Positions 11,322 to 55,773 are shown, counted from the first letter of the stretch. The stretch is DNA of 64,000 nucleotides from Rhea pennata (GCF_028389875.1 NC_084664.1:133835966-133899965), one strand, 5' to 3'. A program made the numbers and translations. The notes: generated from the letters alone by a model not told the origin.

Positions 11322-14300
11322 TGGTGGGGGGGGGGGGGACATAACAAGATGGCATAGCTGCGATGCAGAGATTGGCTAGCTTGTGTTTGGGCTTGGTTTG
11401 TTGTTTCTACGCATACATCCAACACAGCTGATGCAATGAAAACTTGCCTAAACTAGAAGTCTCTGGTGAAGAAGCCATTCAAAGAACTGAGAGACCTTAA
11501 AGTAGTTTATTTTAACAAGATTAGCGCAACTCTTCCTTAATGATTATACAGATGACAGTGAAGTTAAAGTGGTAGAGGCTTTGTCTGTTCTGAAGAGATG
11601 ATCACCTGCCTTGCTTTGGGCTGTCCAAATATTTTGATCAACTAGTATAATCATACTATACACATACATTCCAACTAAAATACTAAATTCCCAATAAAAT
11701 ACTGGGATTGGTATTTTGGTATCCTAAAAAAAGCTTTGCCCAAACACAATTTTTTTGAATTTACACATCTGTCAAGTTTCTTTTTAGATAAAATCAATTT
11801 GTTTTAAACTGTAAAAAATGTTTATTTTCTGTTCTAGTAAATCACATCAGAACATTTTAGAATAGAAGGAAAAAAAAGACTACCAGACTCTAATACTACA
11901 GTAACTATGTTCACAGACAAAACAGTTGTGCCTCATTTCATGTCATTATGATTTGTTATGTAAACAGATGGCTATGCTTTTCCTCAAACAGTACTGCTAT
12001 TAACATTCATAAGACCATACATGAGCTTTTGCCTTTGCTGTTCCCAGCAGCCAGGAGACAACTACAGCTGACCATTCCTTTGCAGCCAGATTCCAATCCA
12101 ACATGACCACGGAAATCATTCAACTCTTCTGCAAATTCTTATATACTCCTACCAGTGCATTCAAGTTTTAAAAGACAAAATAGAGCAAGAAACATTTTTC
12201 AAACTTTAACCATAATTTTTTTCCCTCCACAGATTCTTCTCTATAAAGCTTTAAAGTTGTGAAGCTACCAGTGGGCTTATCTGAAATGTATTTGTGTACC
12301 TCTGAGAAGCACTGCATAAACATCCAGGGTCTACAAGCTAGAAACCAGAAAGCACAGAGAATATTTGAGACCACAGAAGGCATATCTGCATCCTGGAGCA
12401 GAGACAATTCTAGAGAGAACAGATAAAGCCCTTCAAAATACTACACACACCTTCACATGGCATTAATCCATTATCTTACAGTGAAACTCTACCGCATGTT
12501 CCTCCTTTACCACAGTTTTTTTACAATAGTTAGATGAAAAAAGCAAATTCAGATCATTAGTAGTTAGAAAAGCATTCTGTCCAAGAAATTCCTGTGCTAG
12601 AAATACATACTGCTTAATTGTCCCACCAAAATTTGACCCCAAACCTATGCACTTTAGCTGTCATGCTTAAATATGATTCCGTCCCCACCGCCCCATCAGT
12701 GTTGAACATAAGCTTTCACCTTTCTTCTGGAAAGTTTCTTGGAGGGTACGTACCAGTCTTGTAAAGTCTGCAAAAGACTTAACTCCATTGCTACTTTTTG
12801 CAATAGATTTCTATCTCCTATACTTACGCAAGGATCTCTGCTTAACTAGGACCTTTAACAGCTCAGATTTTGCCATGGATGCAGGTGACTGTAGACAATG
12901 ATGAAAGAACACCTTTGCAATACTACAGGATGAAATTCCCCAACACTAGAGCAGAAAAGCCATTGGTCTGGAATGCTACAGAATCATTTCCCAAGTTTGC
13001 TACTCATTTCTGATTCTGATATCTACTTCTGCAAGGTTTGCAATCTTACCTATAACTGTTTTTACCTCAGAGGGATCACAGCCTAATTGGAAAATGCACA
13101 GAGGTAGGCAGACTCCAGCATGGCTCTGTCTGTCTCAGTAAAGATATGTAAGCAGCCAGTCTGTGGCCATCTCCAGCCAGGGTCCAGATGGCAGTTCCCT
13201 CAAAATTAGAGGTCAACAAACTACTTCTTGGTGCTCTGAGTTACTAGTGAGCTGTAGTGAACAGGCAAGATGCAGCTATCAAGTGATTACTATTTGCTGA
13301 CTATTCTAACACAAAGTTCAGGTCTAGCTAATCTAGCTTCTCTTCCTAATAACTGGGGACAAGGAACAACACATTGCTTTATTTGCCTAATGCTTGTTGC
13401 ATTTCTTAAAGTGCGAGAGTATGCATATGCACACACATGCATTTGTGTTCTTTATCCTTTAGAAGACTGGGGTGATAACCTAACCAATACTGTGAAAATG
13501 AAAAATAGGTATGGCTAAATTACAAGCCACAGCAAGAACGAACTACCCTCCAAACAGCAATGTACAGTTAGCAATGTACCATGAATTTAATACCAAAACA
13601 TTTTGCCACCTGTCTCAAAAGTACAGACATAAAACAGAATCCAGCTATCATACATAAAAGCACCTACAATAGAACTCTAGGTCCTGATATGGTTATTTTA
13701 AAATGCTCCCATTTAGGTACAAACTACCAGTCACCCTTGTATCAAGGCAACCATACAATGTCATTTTAGCTGTGTAGTAGCAGACATTCGAAAAGCAGGC
13801 AAATAACATGGCATCCCAGTTTTATATAGTCAGAGAATATGCATTTTGTAAAATCGCATAGGGAGTTACATATACTTAAACTGTATTAAATACTTCTCTC
13901 TCTACTGCTTACTTGCCTTCAGCTGCAGGCTTGTTAGTGCAGGGTATTTGTTTTATGCATCTGTCAAGTAAAGCAGTGCACCATCTTTGTTGGCTTCTGT
14001 AGTAATACTAATCATACCAATATAAATGACAAAATCACAAAAATATAGTGTTAGGAATTGATAGTTAACTTTGTTATACTGAATGAATACAAAAATTCCA
14101 AACAAATCTGAAGGTAAATAAAATGTAGTTGAAATGCCAAGAAGCAATAATTTCTACTGTAAGGATCACATGCAGTTTAGATTATTTTAACAGACTGAAA
14201 GACAGTCGGATGAAGAATTTTCAAAGTAATACTCTACTCAAAGCATCACTCTAAAGATCAAAACCATTACATTACTAATTGAGTTGACACTCAAAGATTT

Positions 14301-15799
14301 TAAATAATGAAAGTTTAATGCTCAATTTGAATGACAGCTCAAGAATCATCGTATTGACTGGAGAGTAATATAAAAACATCATTAGCTAGAAACACCATGG
14401 CTGCAAATTTTCATTTTACATTTCTTCAGAACTTAGTATTATAGCATTTAAGGAAGGAAAAAAAACCAGCCCAACTTGGCATGAGAATTTTGCCATAAAT
14501 GCAATGACTCATACATTTGATGCTGCCTGGTAGGCATACAGCTGTTTGCAATACTTTGAGAAGACCATAACAAGTCTAATATATTGCTGCAGGTTAGTAC
14601 TACAACATGAGATCACAAATTTAATCTGAAAATCTTCATATGGAACAAAATTTATATAAAATAGACAGGAAACAGTTTAAGAAGACATAAATCAAGATGA
14701 CTATAGCTGTCCACCTGAATCTTAAAACTAGGAACTTTCTGTAGCAAAGAGTTATTTTAGAGATTTCTCAGAAGTGGAAGGAGACCCAGCTCAAACCCAA
14801 AAGATCAGAAATAATGCACTCTCCTGAAATTTCAGTCCAATCATGCAAGCAAATAATGGACAAAATTGTATCCCAGAAAAGGTAGAGGTCAGGGTTACAG
14901 ACTTCTGATTTTGTGGCAAAAGCAAACAGCTTTTAGCATAGCTTTTTCTCATTAATACACTTATCACTGCCTCTTTTAAATATGCATTTAAACTTATAAC
15001 CACATATGACAAATCACTTACTCTAGCCCAGAAACTAGAGTCAGCTGCCAGCATCACGTATTTCCATGGGTTTGGTTCATACAGTTCCCCTAAAGTGGCA
15101 AGTCTTGCATACCAAAAACTAAGAGAAATAATCATCTCAGCCCACAGTACTTTGCCACAAATTTTAACATTTTAAAATACAAGAGTATTATTCCAGAAAA
15201 GGATACCTATAGAACTGAGTTAAGTCACTCTTTCAGGCAGAAATTAAGGAACTGTAAGCACTAATTTCTCTCAATATAATTGAGAGATGTAGGATTGAAC
15301 TCTGCACCCTCTCCTATTTTAACCTAGTGTTTCTCATAACACTGGGAAGACTGCCTAGATAACTCAGAGAACATCCTGTTCTATATCCTCGTGATAATTT
15401 CACAGTTCTACTGTTTGAGCTGTGTTCATCCTAACTGCTAACAACTTTTAATGTTATGACAATTAAAAAAATACTAGCCAACTTTTCACGGTCAAGTCTG
15501 TAAATGGATGTCTTTACCTCCATTTTTTTTTTTTTTTTGAAAATTTTTAGTCAGCTGAAATTACAGAGGGAAACCAAATCCTTCCCTGCGTCTCTTCTTT
15601 TTTTCTTTCCAGTTTATGTTTAAAAAAAAAAAAAAAAGTATCAATGTTCTGTATAACACTATTACACAATGAAAACAGCCAACAGGCTAAACCAACACTT
15701 ACAAATCCATAAAAAGCACTGAGAAACAGAGCAGGAATAAGCAAAAAGCAGTTTATGAAAACATCTTCCTTGCTTATAACTGCATAGCCATTTCCTCAG
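11322..15799. other. Intergenic sequence between the CLC remnant and the UBE2V2 3' region
   Basis: AT-rich, without a recognised gene or transposon. One exon-shaped minus-strand stretch (15118-15022) has a TTTCTCTTAG acceptor, 32 open codons and a GTAAGT donor, but its outgoing phase does not fit the next CLC exon and its peptide is not recognised. No CpG island is present, so the CLC locus has no visible promoter here. Confidence 0.5.
15523..15637. repeat. Opposed T16 and A16 tracts
   Basis: T16 at 15523-15538 and A16 at 15622-15637 are separated by 83 bp and could pair as a hairpin. No transposon body is evident between them. Confidence 0.85.
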
Positions 15800-18700
15800 T
15801 ATTTCTGAGTTAGTATAAAATATGCTTTAAAAAAACCCTCTGAGCTGCATAGCTTATATATTACAAAATCATGTTTACATTTTAGCCATACTGTATATAT
15901 TAAAAACAGAAGGTTGGGTTGCTTCTATAATAAATAAAGTTATAAATTAATATAAAAAAACACGCATTATATTCAGAGATCCCAAGCACTGGTTATTCAT
16001 TATCTCAATACCACTCATTAAGTTATCTGTCTATATAGTTTGGCACCAGTACAAACAATAAAAGGCTTTTTATATTTATCGCTATTTAAAATGGTCAAGA
16101 TTGAAAAACTGAATGCTACTTAAGAGTAGGCTTCAGATACTAATTCATAGATGGAATTCACTGTATATTCATTTACAACTGTTTAGTAACTGAGTAGAAG
16201 GTACAAACCCATTTAGTATAAACTGTTACAAACAACCTTAACACTAAGGTAATGTAGCAAGTTGATTTTTTAACCATCAAATAGCGTGCTCATGCCTATG
16301 GAAGTAGCCCATAAACAGCTGGGTCTGCAGTACAGATGGTATTTACACCTACTGTTTGGGGGAATAATGCAATTACTAAAGCAGGGAAGAAAAAAAAAAA
16401 TTCTTCCACAATTGTTTCATTACACAGAGTCAACACAGATTTTAAACAACCATTTTAAAGTGGTGGGGGGGGGGACGATGACAATCATCATGTTTTACTA
16501 AGTGGGAAATACTCCCCATCTTAGAAAACTTCCCAAGCTTCACAAAAAGTTTTGAATGCATTATTTTGAAGAGTCTGAACAAGGGGGTTTTGTCTCTCTG
16601 CTTCTCTATTTGGAATTTTACTTGCACAAAAGAAATAGACCAATAGTAGTTTAAAGTCATCTTTTTAGTACAAAAGCATGTATTCAAACTAGCTTAACAC
16701 TAGTTTATTCTTTGTTCTATGGCAGTTGAGACTAGCCAGACCAGGGGCAATCTGGCTTAGTTTTCAATAACTAGAGGCCAAGAGTAAAAGGCAAGTAATA
16801 TTCAGATATCCTGCCACTATCCTAGGAGAACTATCAAGTGGCCTGGTACATGATCCTTTCTGTAGTTGTAATGAGTATTTTTAAGCCCCGATTAAAATAA
16901 CAGTTAAAAGCTACTAACAGGAAATAATACATCTCCACAAATTCACATACAATATATTTCAAAGTAATCAATTAAAAAATAAGTATGTATAAATTATGCA
17001 GTTAAGACTTTTTTTTAAATGTAATAGTTGATCTACTTAATAATATTTACTATAATTTTATTTCAAGTATGATAAACATTTAGGAGTGTAGAATAAGCAA
17101 CTATTTCTTAATAACAGAGGGATTCACTTGACTTCATCTTACCAGGTGTCAAGTATTCTCAACTTCAATTGCTTTTAGGAACATCAGTGCTATCAAGGCA
17201 GTTGGTAGGTACATAGCCTGCATCATTTTATATAATGCATTATAAGAGAGTAAGGCACATTATTTGTAGTATGTGGATATTTCTACAGGATAGTTCATAT
17301 TTTAAGGTTTATGAAGGCTGAGTCATACCATCTTTTTCTTTTGTTTCATAGTAATTTGTCCCACCCCCAAACAACCAACACACATGAACTTTGACAACTC
17401 TTCAGAGCACAAAGCTAGTTTAAATGCTAGTTCAAGACCACTAACATGACATGATTTTTCAAATGTAATTCGAAAAAATGTTATGTTTAGAACTTTCAAA
17501 CACTCCTCTTCACACAATTGGCTTAAAATGGTGCTACAGTTTGAGAAATATATATACACAGTTGCTAACAAAAGCAAATTCAAATCCTGCTAAACTGAAC
17601 ATAACACAAGTGAATTATTTAGAATAAAATTAAAATTTTGGCTTTTAAGAATGTTACCTGAGAGAAATCACAAAAACATAAGGAAACAAATCACTAAGTA
17701 AATGCTGATCTAACATGGATACTGGTAAAACAACGTGATCTGTCTGGAGGACAATGAGCAATTGTGTTTCAAAATCTTCTTTAGGTGAGAGGTTTGGGAG
17801 ACTCTAAACTTCATGCAGTAGTTTAACCCACTTGAAAATTTCATTATACATTGTATTTAGACTTTTTCCCTCTTAGCAAAATGAGTAACCAAAACATCTT
17901 AAATTGACTGCAGAATATTTTTACAGTCATCTTTTACATTATATACCCCTGTGTTTACACTCAGGCCAACTCTCTCCACTATTTTTTCCCCTCTGCAAAA
18001 TGCATCCACTTGCAGTCAGATATGCAGATTTGTACAGGTACAAATGGTCAATCTACAGACATGCAAAAATAACTGTTTTAGGACCAACTTGCACCTCATG
18101 AGTAAGTAAACAACCAGTCGTTTTCCACACTGCAAAAATAAGTCACTCTCTTAAATTACGTAACCAATTATGTAGGTCTAGTAGTACTTCTCATTCTCTC
18201 AATAGTTTATGCTGAGATTTTGCCCAAAATTCGTATCTCAACTACACAATTCTATTACATTAATCGATTAAATATAGATTAGCAGTGTAAGAAGAAATAT
18301 TTAATGGCATCAAAATCATCCAAATTAAATCAAGTAGGAAAATGTTGCAAGGCACTTCAGCCAAACTTTCACAGATGATATGTTATATAAATACAGACAA
18401 GAGGTAGCTGGCAGCTACAATTCCACCAATTCTATAAGTGCCCAATTTGTCTAAAGAGCATAAGCTGACAAAAACTAATTAAATCTTTCCATTAAAGAAA
18501 GAACACCTGGTTTATTGCTTTTAAAGAATTATCCTTTACATCAGAAATAGGCAAAAGCATATCAAACTCAAAGTTAACTTAAACGTATTAGAACTTAAAT
18601 AAACTTAAAGTCAACTTAAAGTTGATTATACTCACTTTTTCAAGAGAACCAGTAATAAAACTTTGAATGCCAAATAGTTGTCTTGCTCCCAATGTTACAT

Positions 18701-20223
18701 TTTCTCATTGAAATGAACTAAGGCTTGCATTTTTCCAAGAGCAAAAAAAAAAAAAAAAAGAAAAAAAGAAAAGAAAATCTCATTTTCAACAAGATAAAGA
18801 GGTTACTTTCTTATGAGAAATTAGTAACAGAATTAAAACCATTGTTCCCACTAGACAGAAGGTATGGAAAAAAACAGGCCAACAGTCACAGGAGAGGCAG
18901 AAAGTGTTCTAACTAATAAGACAGTGATATACTGGCATCTGATGCACACAATGCAGATGGAAATACAATCTGTGCCACAGGTGTAACTTTTTATTAAAGC
19001 AAACTGAAGTGGTTTTTGTTTTTTTGTTTTGTTTTTTTGTTTTTAAGTATTTCAGACAAGGCAAAAATGGTACAGGAGGGAAGAAAAAGACAGACAAGAG
19101 GAAAAGATGAAAGAAAGGAAGAATCAAGGTAGCAGCTGCTAAAGTGAGACAAAGGACTGAGAAGTAGGACAGATTTCAACAACGTGGTCTGAAAACTGTT
19201 CAGAGGCCACGTAAGCCAAATGAAAGAGTTTGACACTCATTTCTCAAAAGAATCTGGGGGAAGGAGGAGGAAGGGTTTTTTCTATACAGTGCAAGTTTGT
19301 CCAAAGAAGTGGTACTGCAGATGACAGAACTTACTCCTCTGCAACAAATGAAATATCCTGATATATCAAGTAAACTAATCATACAGAAAAGGTAAGAATA
19401 AAAGGTGCATGTAAAACCAGCAGCAATATTATGTTTGGCTTTCCACTACTTCTGCAAGTTACTGTACATATATTACATCATTATTATAGAAATGGCACAG
19501 TCTCAGACACTTTCCACATTTTATTTACATTTTAAGACTAACTTTAATCTCAATCACATATCCATACATTTCCTTTGTTTCACTAAAACTTAAATGCATG
19601 GTTTATTAGAACAAAGACTGTAAACAAATATTTGCCATGTCCGATACATGTAACACACAGGAGCTGCTTAACAGAAATTAATCCCCCCATTTTATAAATA
19701 CAGGTATCAAAACAATCCTGAACATACTTTGTGACACTACTAGTAGTCGGCACCCACACCTTTGCAAAATTAAACAAGATGAGCAACGGTATTCACTGTA
19801 CCTGCTACTTTAAAACAAATTTAATTGCAGCTCTTTTACTAAGCAAGATGGATAAAGCATGCCATTTATATTTTGCCTTCTCAAGAGATTATTTCAGAAA
19901 CATATATTATTCCACAGCAATCTGACACTTTCTGTCATGCTTTCATCTTGTAAAACCTGAATTCCAATTTTAGGCTATTTCAGGCTTATGCGTAAATGAC
20001 AGTGCCTTGATAAGAGAAAAAAATAATTGTGCTGCCTTTTTCTCCCATAGTGCCTGAAAACATATTGGGCATACATATATTATATATATTCTTACAAATG
20101 TCCAGGTCATGTATACCAGCTGAAATTCTTTTAATGTGTGGGTGTTTGCATTGTGAGATTTAATCAAGACATTAACATGAGTAGAAGGTTGTTTTAAGAC
20201 AGAAGTTTGAGAATCAGCTAAAA
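15800..20223 (-). other. UBE2V2: UBE2V2 3' untranslated / downstream region, end not fixed
   Basis: AT-rich sequence follows the UBE2V2 stop. Minus-strand AATAAA hexamers (TTTATT on plus) are at 19607-19602, 19525-19520 and 18995-18990, and many ATTTA and TGTAAATA-like words occur down to about 15.8 kb. I cannot tell which poly(A) site is used. No coding exon or transposon was recognised here. A purine-rich A-tract interrupts it at 18742-18777. Confidence 0.4.
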
Positions 20224-51309
<31,086 letters not shown>

Positions 51310-51604
51310 CTTGTCCAAACCCCCCCCCACCGGTCCGGGCCTGCACGCGATGCGCGTCACTTCCGCCTGACGCACCGCATCACTTCCCGTACGGCAACGC
51401 CGACAGGCAGGGCGGAAGCGGCGGGGGCGGGATGGCGGGGGCGGAGCTGAGGGGAGGGGAAGCCGCGCCCGGGAGCTCTGGGGCTAAGGACGCTCCCGCC
51501 CAGGGCGCCAGAACTGGACTACAGCGTATGACTATTTACAAGGAGATACCGAGACACGCATGCGACTGGGTCTCCCTCGACGCCGCAGGCCATGCGGTTG
51601 CTTT

Positions 51605-51980
51605 GGTCCCTCTGGCAGCTGGCTCCTCCTGCAGTCTCACCCGTGGAGACAAACACTCGCACTTGGCTTCCAAGCCGCTTATCTGCTCACTTGCCGGCTA
51701 GTTCAGCTTGATACTCGCTAGCGATCACGCACGTACCCTTGCTCCCTTCAGGTGCTGGCACCACAGGCCCGCATGACCCGTAGTCTCACTCGCACTTGAT
51801 TGCACTTGCTTTGTCTGTCCAGCTGCTGGCAGCACAGGCACAAGGGCCCTCTAATCCATGGTCCCACTCTAGTTCCTGGTACTCGGGCCCTCACTCACTC
51901 ACTCCAATTGCTAGCACACAGGTCCCTATGGCCTGACTCCAGTTGCTTGCACTTCGACCTCCATCCACACACATGTAGAC
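51605..51980. repeat. Degenerate GC-rich minisatellite upstream of UBE2V2
   Basis: Repeated variants of a core like CAGNTGCTGGCACNACAGGCCC followed by GACCC/GGTCTCACTC occur at about 51614, 51755, 51818, 51870, 51905 and 51940, with unit length drifting between about 35 and 75 bp. The block starts within 300 bp of the UBE2V2 start codon. It could be part of an old LTR-type element; the neighbouring 52,010-52,550 sequence has the same uneven composition, but no clear ends were found. Confidence 0.5.
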
Positions 51981-52009
51981 AGAATACAGAGCCTCTCACC
52001 CAGGAAAAT

Positions 52010-52560
52010 AGTTAGAAATGGAACTTAGTAAGAAGATAGGACAGTGTGCTGATCAGCTAAAGGGGCATGGCCAGATAAGCCTACTGACCAGTTGCATTCA
52101 CATCCAGCTGGCTCTTTCTAATTCCTTATTCCTCTATTTTCCCATATTTGTTCATACCCAAACCATCTTGATTCCTCCCTTTCCCTGCCTTTTCTTCCTC
52201 CCCTGAACATCCTCTAAGTCTGCCGCAGTCCCAAAATGCTCTTCCCCTCTGCATCCCACATGGATTGAAGTAATTCCCCTCAGTTGGTAAGGCAGCTGGG
52301 AGAGCTGCTCCTATCTTGGGTTTTACACCTGGACCGCAGTGCTGACGCTTCGTGGGCCAGCCCTGGCAAGAGCCAGGTGGAGGGCCTGTTTCTTTGACAG
52401 GATTATTCCCCCACCTGTTCCCTCTGTGTTCCTTCCTGTGCATGGAGATAAGCCATTTAGGGGCTGACTTATCTCCCGCAATGGTCCTGGAACTAGCCAT
52501 GAAAGGGTATTATTTGGGTTCCCCCATATGCTAGTGTTCCTCTGTGCTCCTTCGTGCATG
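52010..52560. other. Unassigned sequence, possibly an old solo LTR
   Basis: A pyrimidine-rich, moderately GC-rich block next to the minisatellite with no intact ORF of known type. Its texture suggests a repeat-derived element such as a solo LTR, but terminal TG...CA ends, target duplications and a primer site could not be shown. Confidence 0.2.
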
Positions 52561-53247
52561 TGAAGAGGAGCTCTTTAACACACTACCTAACCATTTTTAG
52601 TTCTTCTGCTGATTCTACTTTTTTATAATGGGCAGTTACAAGTTTTGACCAGACATCTGTAACAGGAATGAGTGGAAGCTTCAGTATTTACACTAATGGA
52701 ACTAGAAGTAAGCCTTTCAAGGACAGTGAATGAAAATACTACTTAAGCTGCACTTTAATGACTTATGGAGCTCCCTATTATCACAATTTGATTATAAGAA
52801 TTCTATTCTGTAGCCTGTTTCAATATTTCTTTTGGTGGCAACACTAAGGACACTGAAAAAATACCTTAATATTTACAAACTTTTCTCCACCAACTATTCT
52901 ATTACCACTGTGGAAAATATTGTGGTCTGGGACAGAATAAAAAGCAACCAGAGTTGCTTTTTCCATTTCCTACTCTTTGTGATAAAGAAGGGCAAAAGGG
53001 ATACTGAAGATCACTACACAAATCTTCTTGGTTTAAGCAAGCTGACTTACTGCAGTAATTTGAATGTAGCTAAGAGGAAATTATAGCAAGCTACATTTCA
53101 CTAGCCTATTTCTATTTGCAGTAAAACTAGAACTCCAAGACCAAAGGGAGCACTATGACCATCCAACTTCTGTGTACTCAGACCACTTGTTTTTTTCAGA
53201 AAGACTCATTCTTCTTTTTTATGTCATCTTATGATAGCTAGTAATAA

Positions 53248-53294
53248 TACAGCTGTATTTGTACCATTGAAGACATGATACAAATACAGCTATA
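53248..53294 (-). repeat. Short perfect hairpin (20-bp stem, 7-nt loop)
   Basis: TACAGCTGTATTTGTACCAT is followed after seven bases by its inverted copy with two differences. On the minus-strand RNA both differences are G-U pairs, so the stem is fully paired; on the plus strand they are C-A mismatches. It lies in AT-rich intergenic DNA about 2 kb upstream of UBE2V2. It may be a MITE relic or a small structured RNA. Confidence 0.7.
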
Positions 53295-53838
53295 GTTTAC
53301 CAGACCAAAGATAACTTGTATTCAGCAAGTCTCTGAAAGCAGACAGAAGATTTCACATTTCATTTACATCTAGGTGTATGACTCATCTTAGGGTTATTAG
53401 CAGCAAATTATTCCAATACTGATTTCAACCATGGGAAGTAAAGGTAAAACAGTAGCCAAAAGGGACAAAAAGCATAACATTGCCAGCAAAGGTGAGGTAC
53501 CTTGTACTAAGTGACTGTAACAGCTTTGTTTCACTCTTCTAATGTTCAGCTAAGCTTACTGGGATAAAATGGAGTTCCTTGAAATATTGATGGTGAGATA
53601 AAACATACTTGGTTAATGAGAAGTTGAACAAATTCAAAGGCATAAAATGCTCCTTTCCAGGCTATCGAGTGCTTACATATGGTAACAACTCATCTCTCCT
53701 TGTCTTCAGTAAAAAGAATTCTTCCTTGAAATAAAAGTTCTGCTTACATTTTGATCGAAATATTTAAAGTTATGGTATTCATTACTACAAAAACATTTCA
53801 GAAACTCTACTGTTAAACATCATATAGCATCACTTACT

Positions 53839-53864
53839 AAAAAAAAAAAAAAAAAAAAAAAAAA
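53839..53864. repeat. A26 homopolymer tract
   Basis: Twenty-six consecutive A on the plus strand in intergenic DNA. No retrocopy or SINE body was recognised upstream of it. Confidence 0.95.
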
Positions 53865-55689
53865 GCTATAGTGTGCTCAGCCCAGAAAATGAGTGTGCCA
53901 CAATCATGTTGCTAAATAAATTTATTTAAAGAAGTGTTTCAAAGAGTTAAGATTTTTGAGCATATGCTCTGCACACAACCCTCTTGCTGGAAAACAGTGT
54001 CCAGAGTTGCCAGGATAGTGGTCCCCAAAACCCCCCTCGCTCCCCTGGTGATTTTCTAACTAATATTTGTAACAAAGTCTCAAGTGTTAGAGAGAAGATA
54101 GATAAGGAATAATTATTCCCCATTTCTCAGACTACAACAAACGCAGACATATGGTAGTATTACCTTAAAACAGGTTTACTATAAACAAAAGTTATTTTCC
54201 AGAAAATAAATCATCTAACTCATTTAAGCAAGATGTTATACAAGACAAAGTCTATGTGAATGGCAATAATAATAAAAGTCAAACAAAGGTGCATTCTCTG
54301 GCATTTTTTTGTATACTGTACTTCTATGCAACTTCTAATTCAGAAAGCACTGGAGAGACATACCAGACTGAATCTGTTTACTTTGTTTCTACACATTTTG
54401 CCTAAGCAGTTTGTACTGCCTATCGTAAGCAACAGAATTTTATGAAAGACCCTTTAATCTGACCAAAGCAGTCTTCCTTTGACACGCTCAGCTCTGGGAA
54501 CTACTTACACTATCATCAGGTAATTTCCCCCACAGGTAGTGATTTGGGGGGCTAGGACCCTATCTCTACCAACACAGTAAATTCTTCACATGATAGCCTA
54601 ACTGAAGACACAAAACTTCACATGGGATGAGAAAAAAACTCTTACAGCTATTATTCATTAATGTTTATTTATTAGTACTTAGAAGCTCTAACAAATACCA
54701 AACATTCAGTATAGGAAGCTGTGCATAAATATAATGGACAGCCGTTAGTCTAGAGCGCTTACAGTTGGAAGCCATAGTCCTAAAAGTGATTGCAGACTGA
54801 ACCTGTACAGAGCTCCACTGAAGTCACTCATTTAATCAATGCACAATTTGCATCTGCTTAGCAGAGAAAAGCAACATTACTAATCCTCTTCAGAAGAATA
54901 GGATGTGTTGGCTATTAAGCAGTCACACAAAAAACTACTGCAGAGTCTTACTCCAAGCAAATGGATATTTAAGTAATTACATGAACGCACATGGGACTCC
55001 TGAAGGTGGTAACATTCTCTCCAGTAGGTTTCATTCTACCTACAACTATCTAGCAGTCTTCAAGTTTCAATACCTCTTCTCTCTCCAGTACTTGGAGACA
55101 ACAAAGGAAATAAGCAAATTCAATTTCCATCCCATCACTCCAGAGGCAAATCCTATCTTTTCACTTCATACAAGGATGTCAAAACTAATTCTCTCCAGAA
55201 GTGCCACACATGCATCCATGCTGCAGAGTATCCTTCCCCCTCCTTAAAACCTAATTCACAATTTTTGTTTCTTGATTTTCATGTGTTTTAATATGTATAG
55301 TCCCAAGATTGCACAGAATCACTGTATGAATTTTTATTACACAATTTGTGAATGATTTCACTTTCAGTTTTTCCAGGCAAACAAGGGCACCACATTTACA
55401 GGCACTAAGTTTTGCTCTGTTTGCTCATGCTGCCAAGATAGAAGTACAAGCAGTTATATACCTGCATAAGATCAATAAGCTTTATTTTTTCTGCTAAGGA
55501 TTAAATTTTCCTCCCTGTATGTAAAACAAAATATATATATAATTTTGAAAAGAAAAAATTAAATACTGAAGATAGTGATTTTTTTATAATTCCTACATAT
55601 TTTTATACATATTTTGCTTTTGTATGAAATAGTAATTGTAGTAAGTATTTTTAAGTACTGCTTTTTAATTCACAATGAATAAACTGCTT

Positions 55690-55693
55690 AAAA
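55690..55693 (-). terminator. Pol III terminator of tRNA-Ala
   Basis: TTTT on the minus strand lies 7 nt past the tRNA 3' end, the normal distance for Pol III termination. Confidence 0.8.
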
Positions 55694-55700
55694 CATACAG

Positions 55701-55773
55701 TGGAGAATGCGGGCATCGATCCCGCTACCTCTCGCATGCTAAGCGAGCGCTCTACCATTTGAGCTAATTCCCC
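55701..55773 (-). tRNA. tRNA-Ala (anticodon AGC)
   Basis: The minus strand folds as a complete 73-nt cloverleaf. The acceptor stem is GGGGAAT / ATTCTCC with one G-U pair, and the discriminator is A at 55701. The D arm is GCTC-AAATGGTA-GAGC, and the anticodon arm is CTCGC-TTAGCAT-GCGAG with anticodon AGC. The variable loop is AGGTA and the T arm is GCGGG-ATCGATG-CCCGC. All stems pair. A-box (TAGCTCAAATGG) and B-box (GGGATCGATGCCC) match vertebrate tRNA-Ala. No intron; CCA is not encoded. Looks functional. Confidence 0.97.

Larger units (their letters stand above)
52561..55689. other. Intergenic sequence between the UBE2V2 promoter and tRNA-Ala
   Basis: AT-rich, with the hairpin at 53248-53294 and the A26 tract. 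ORFs present (for example 54903-55247) show no motif or splice context. Nothing else recognised. Confidence 0.5.

Noticed and set aside
12168-12407. Minus-strand ORF with an acceptor-like CTCTCTAG as another CLC exon
   Set aside because: Its peptide has no CLC pattern and its phases (1 in, 0 out) do not fit exon a.
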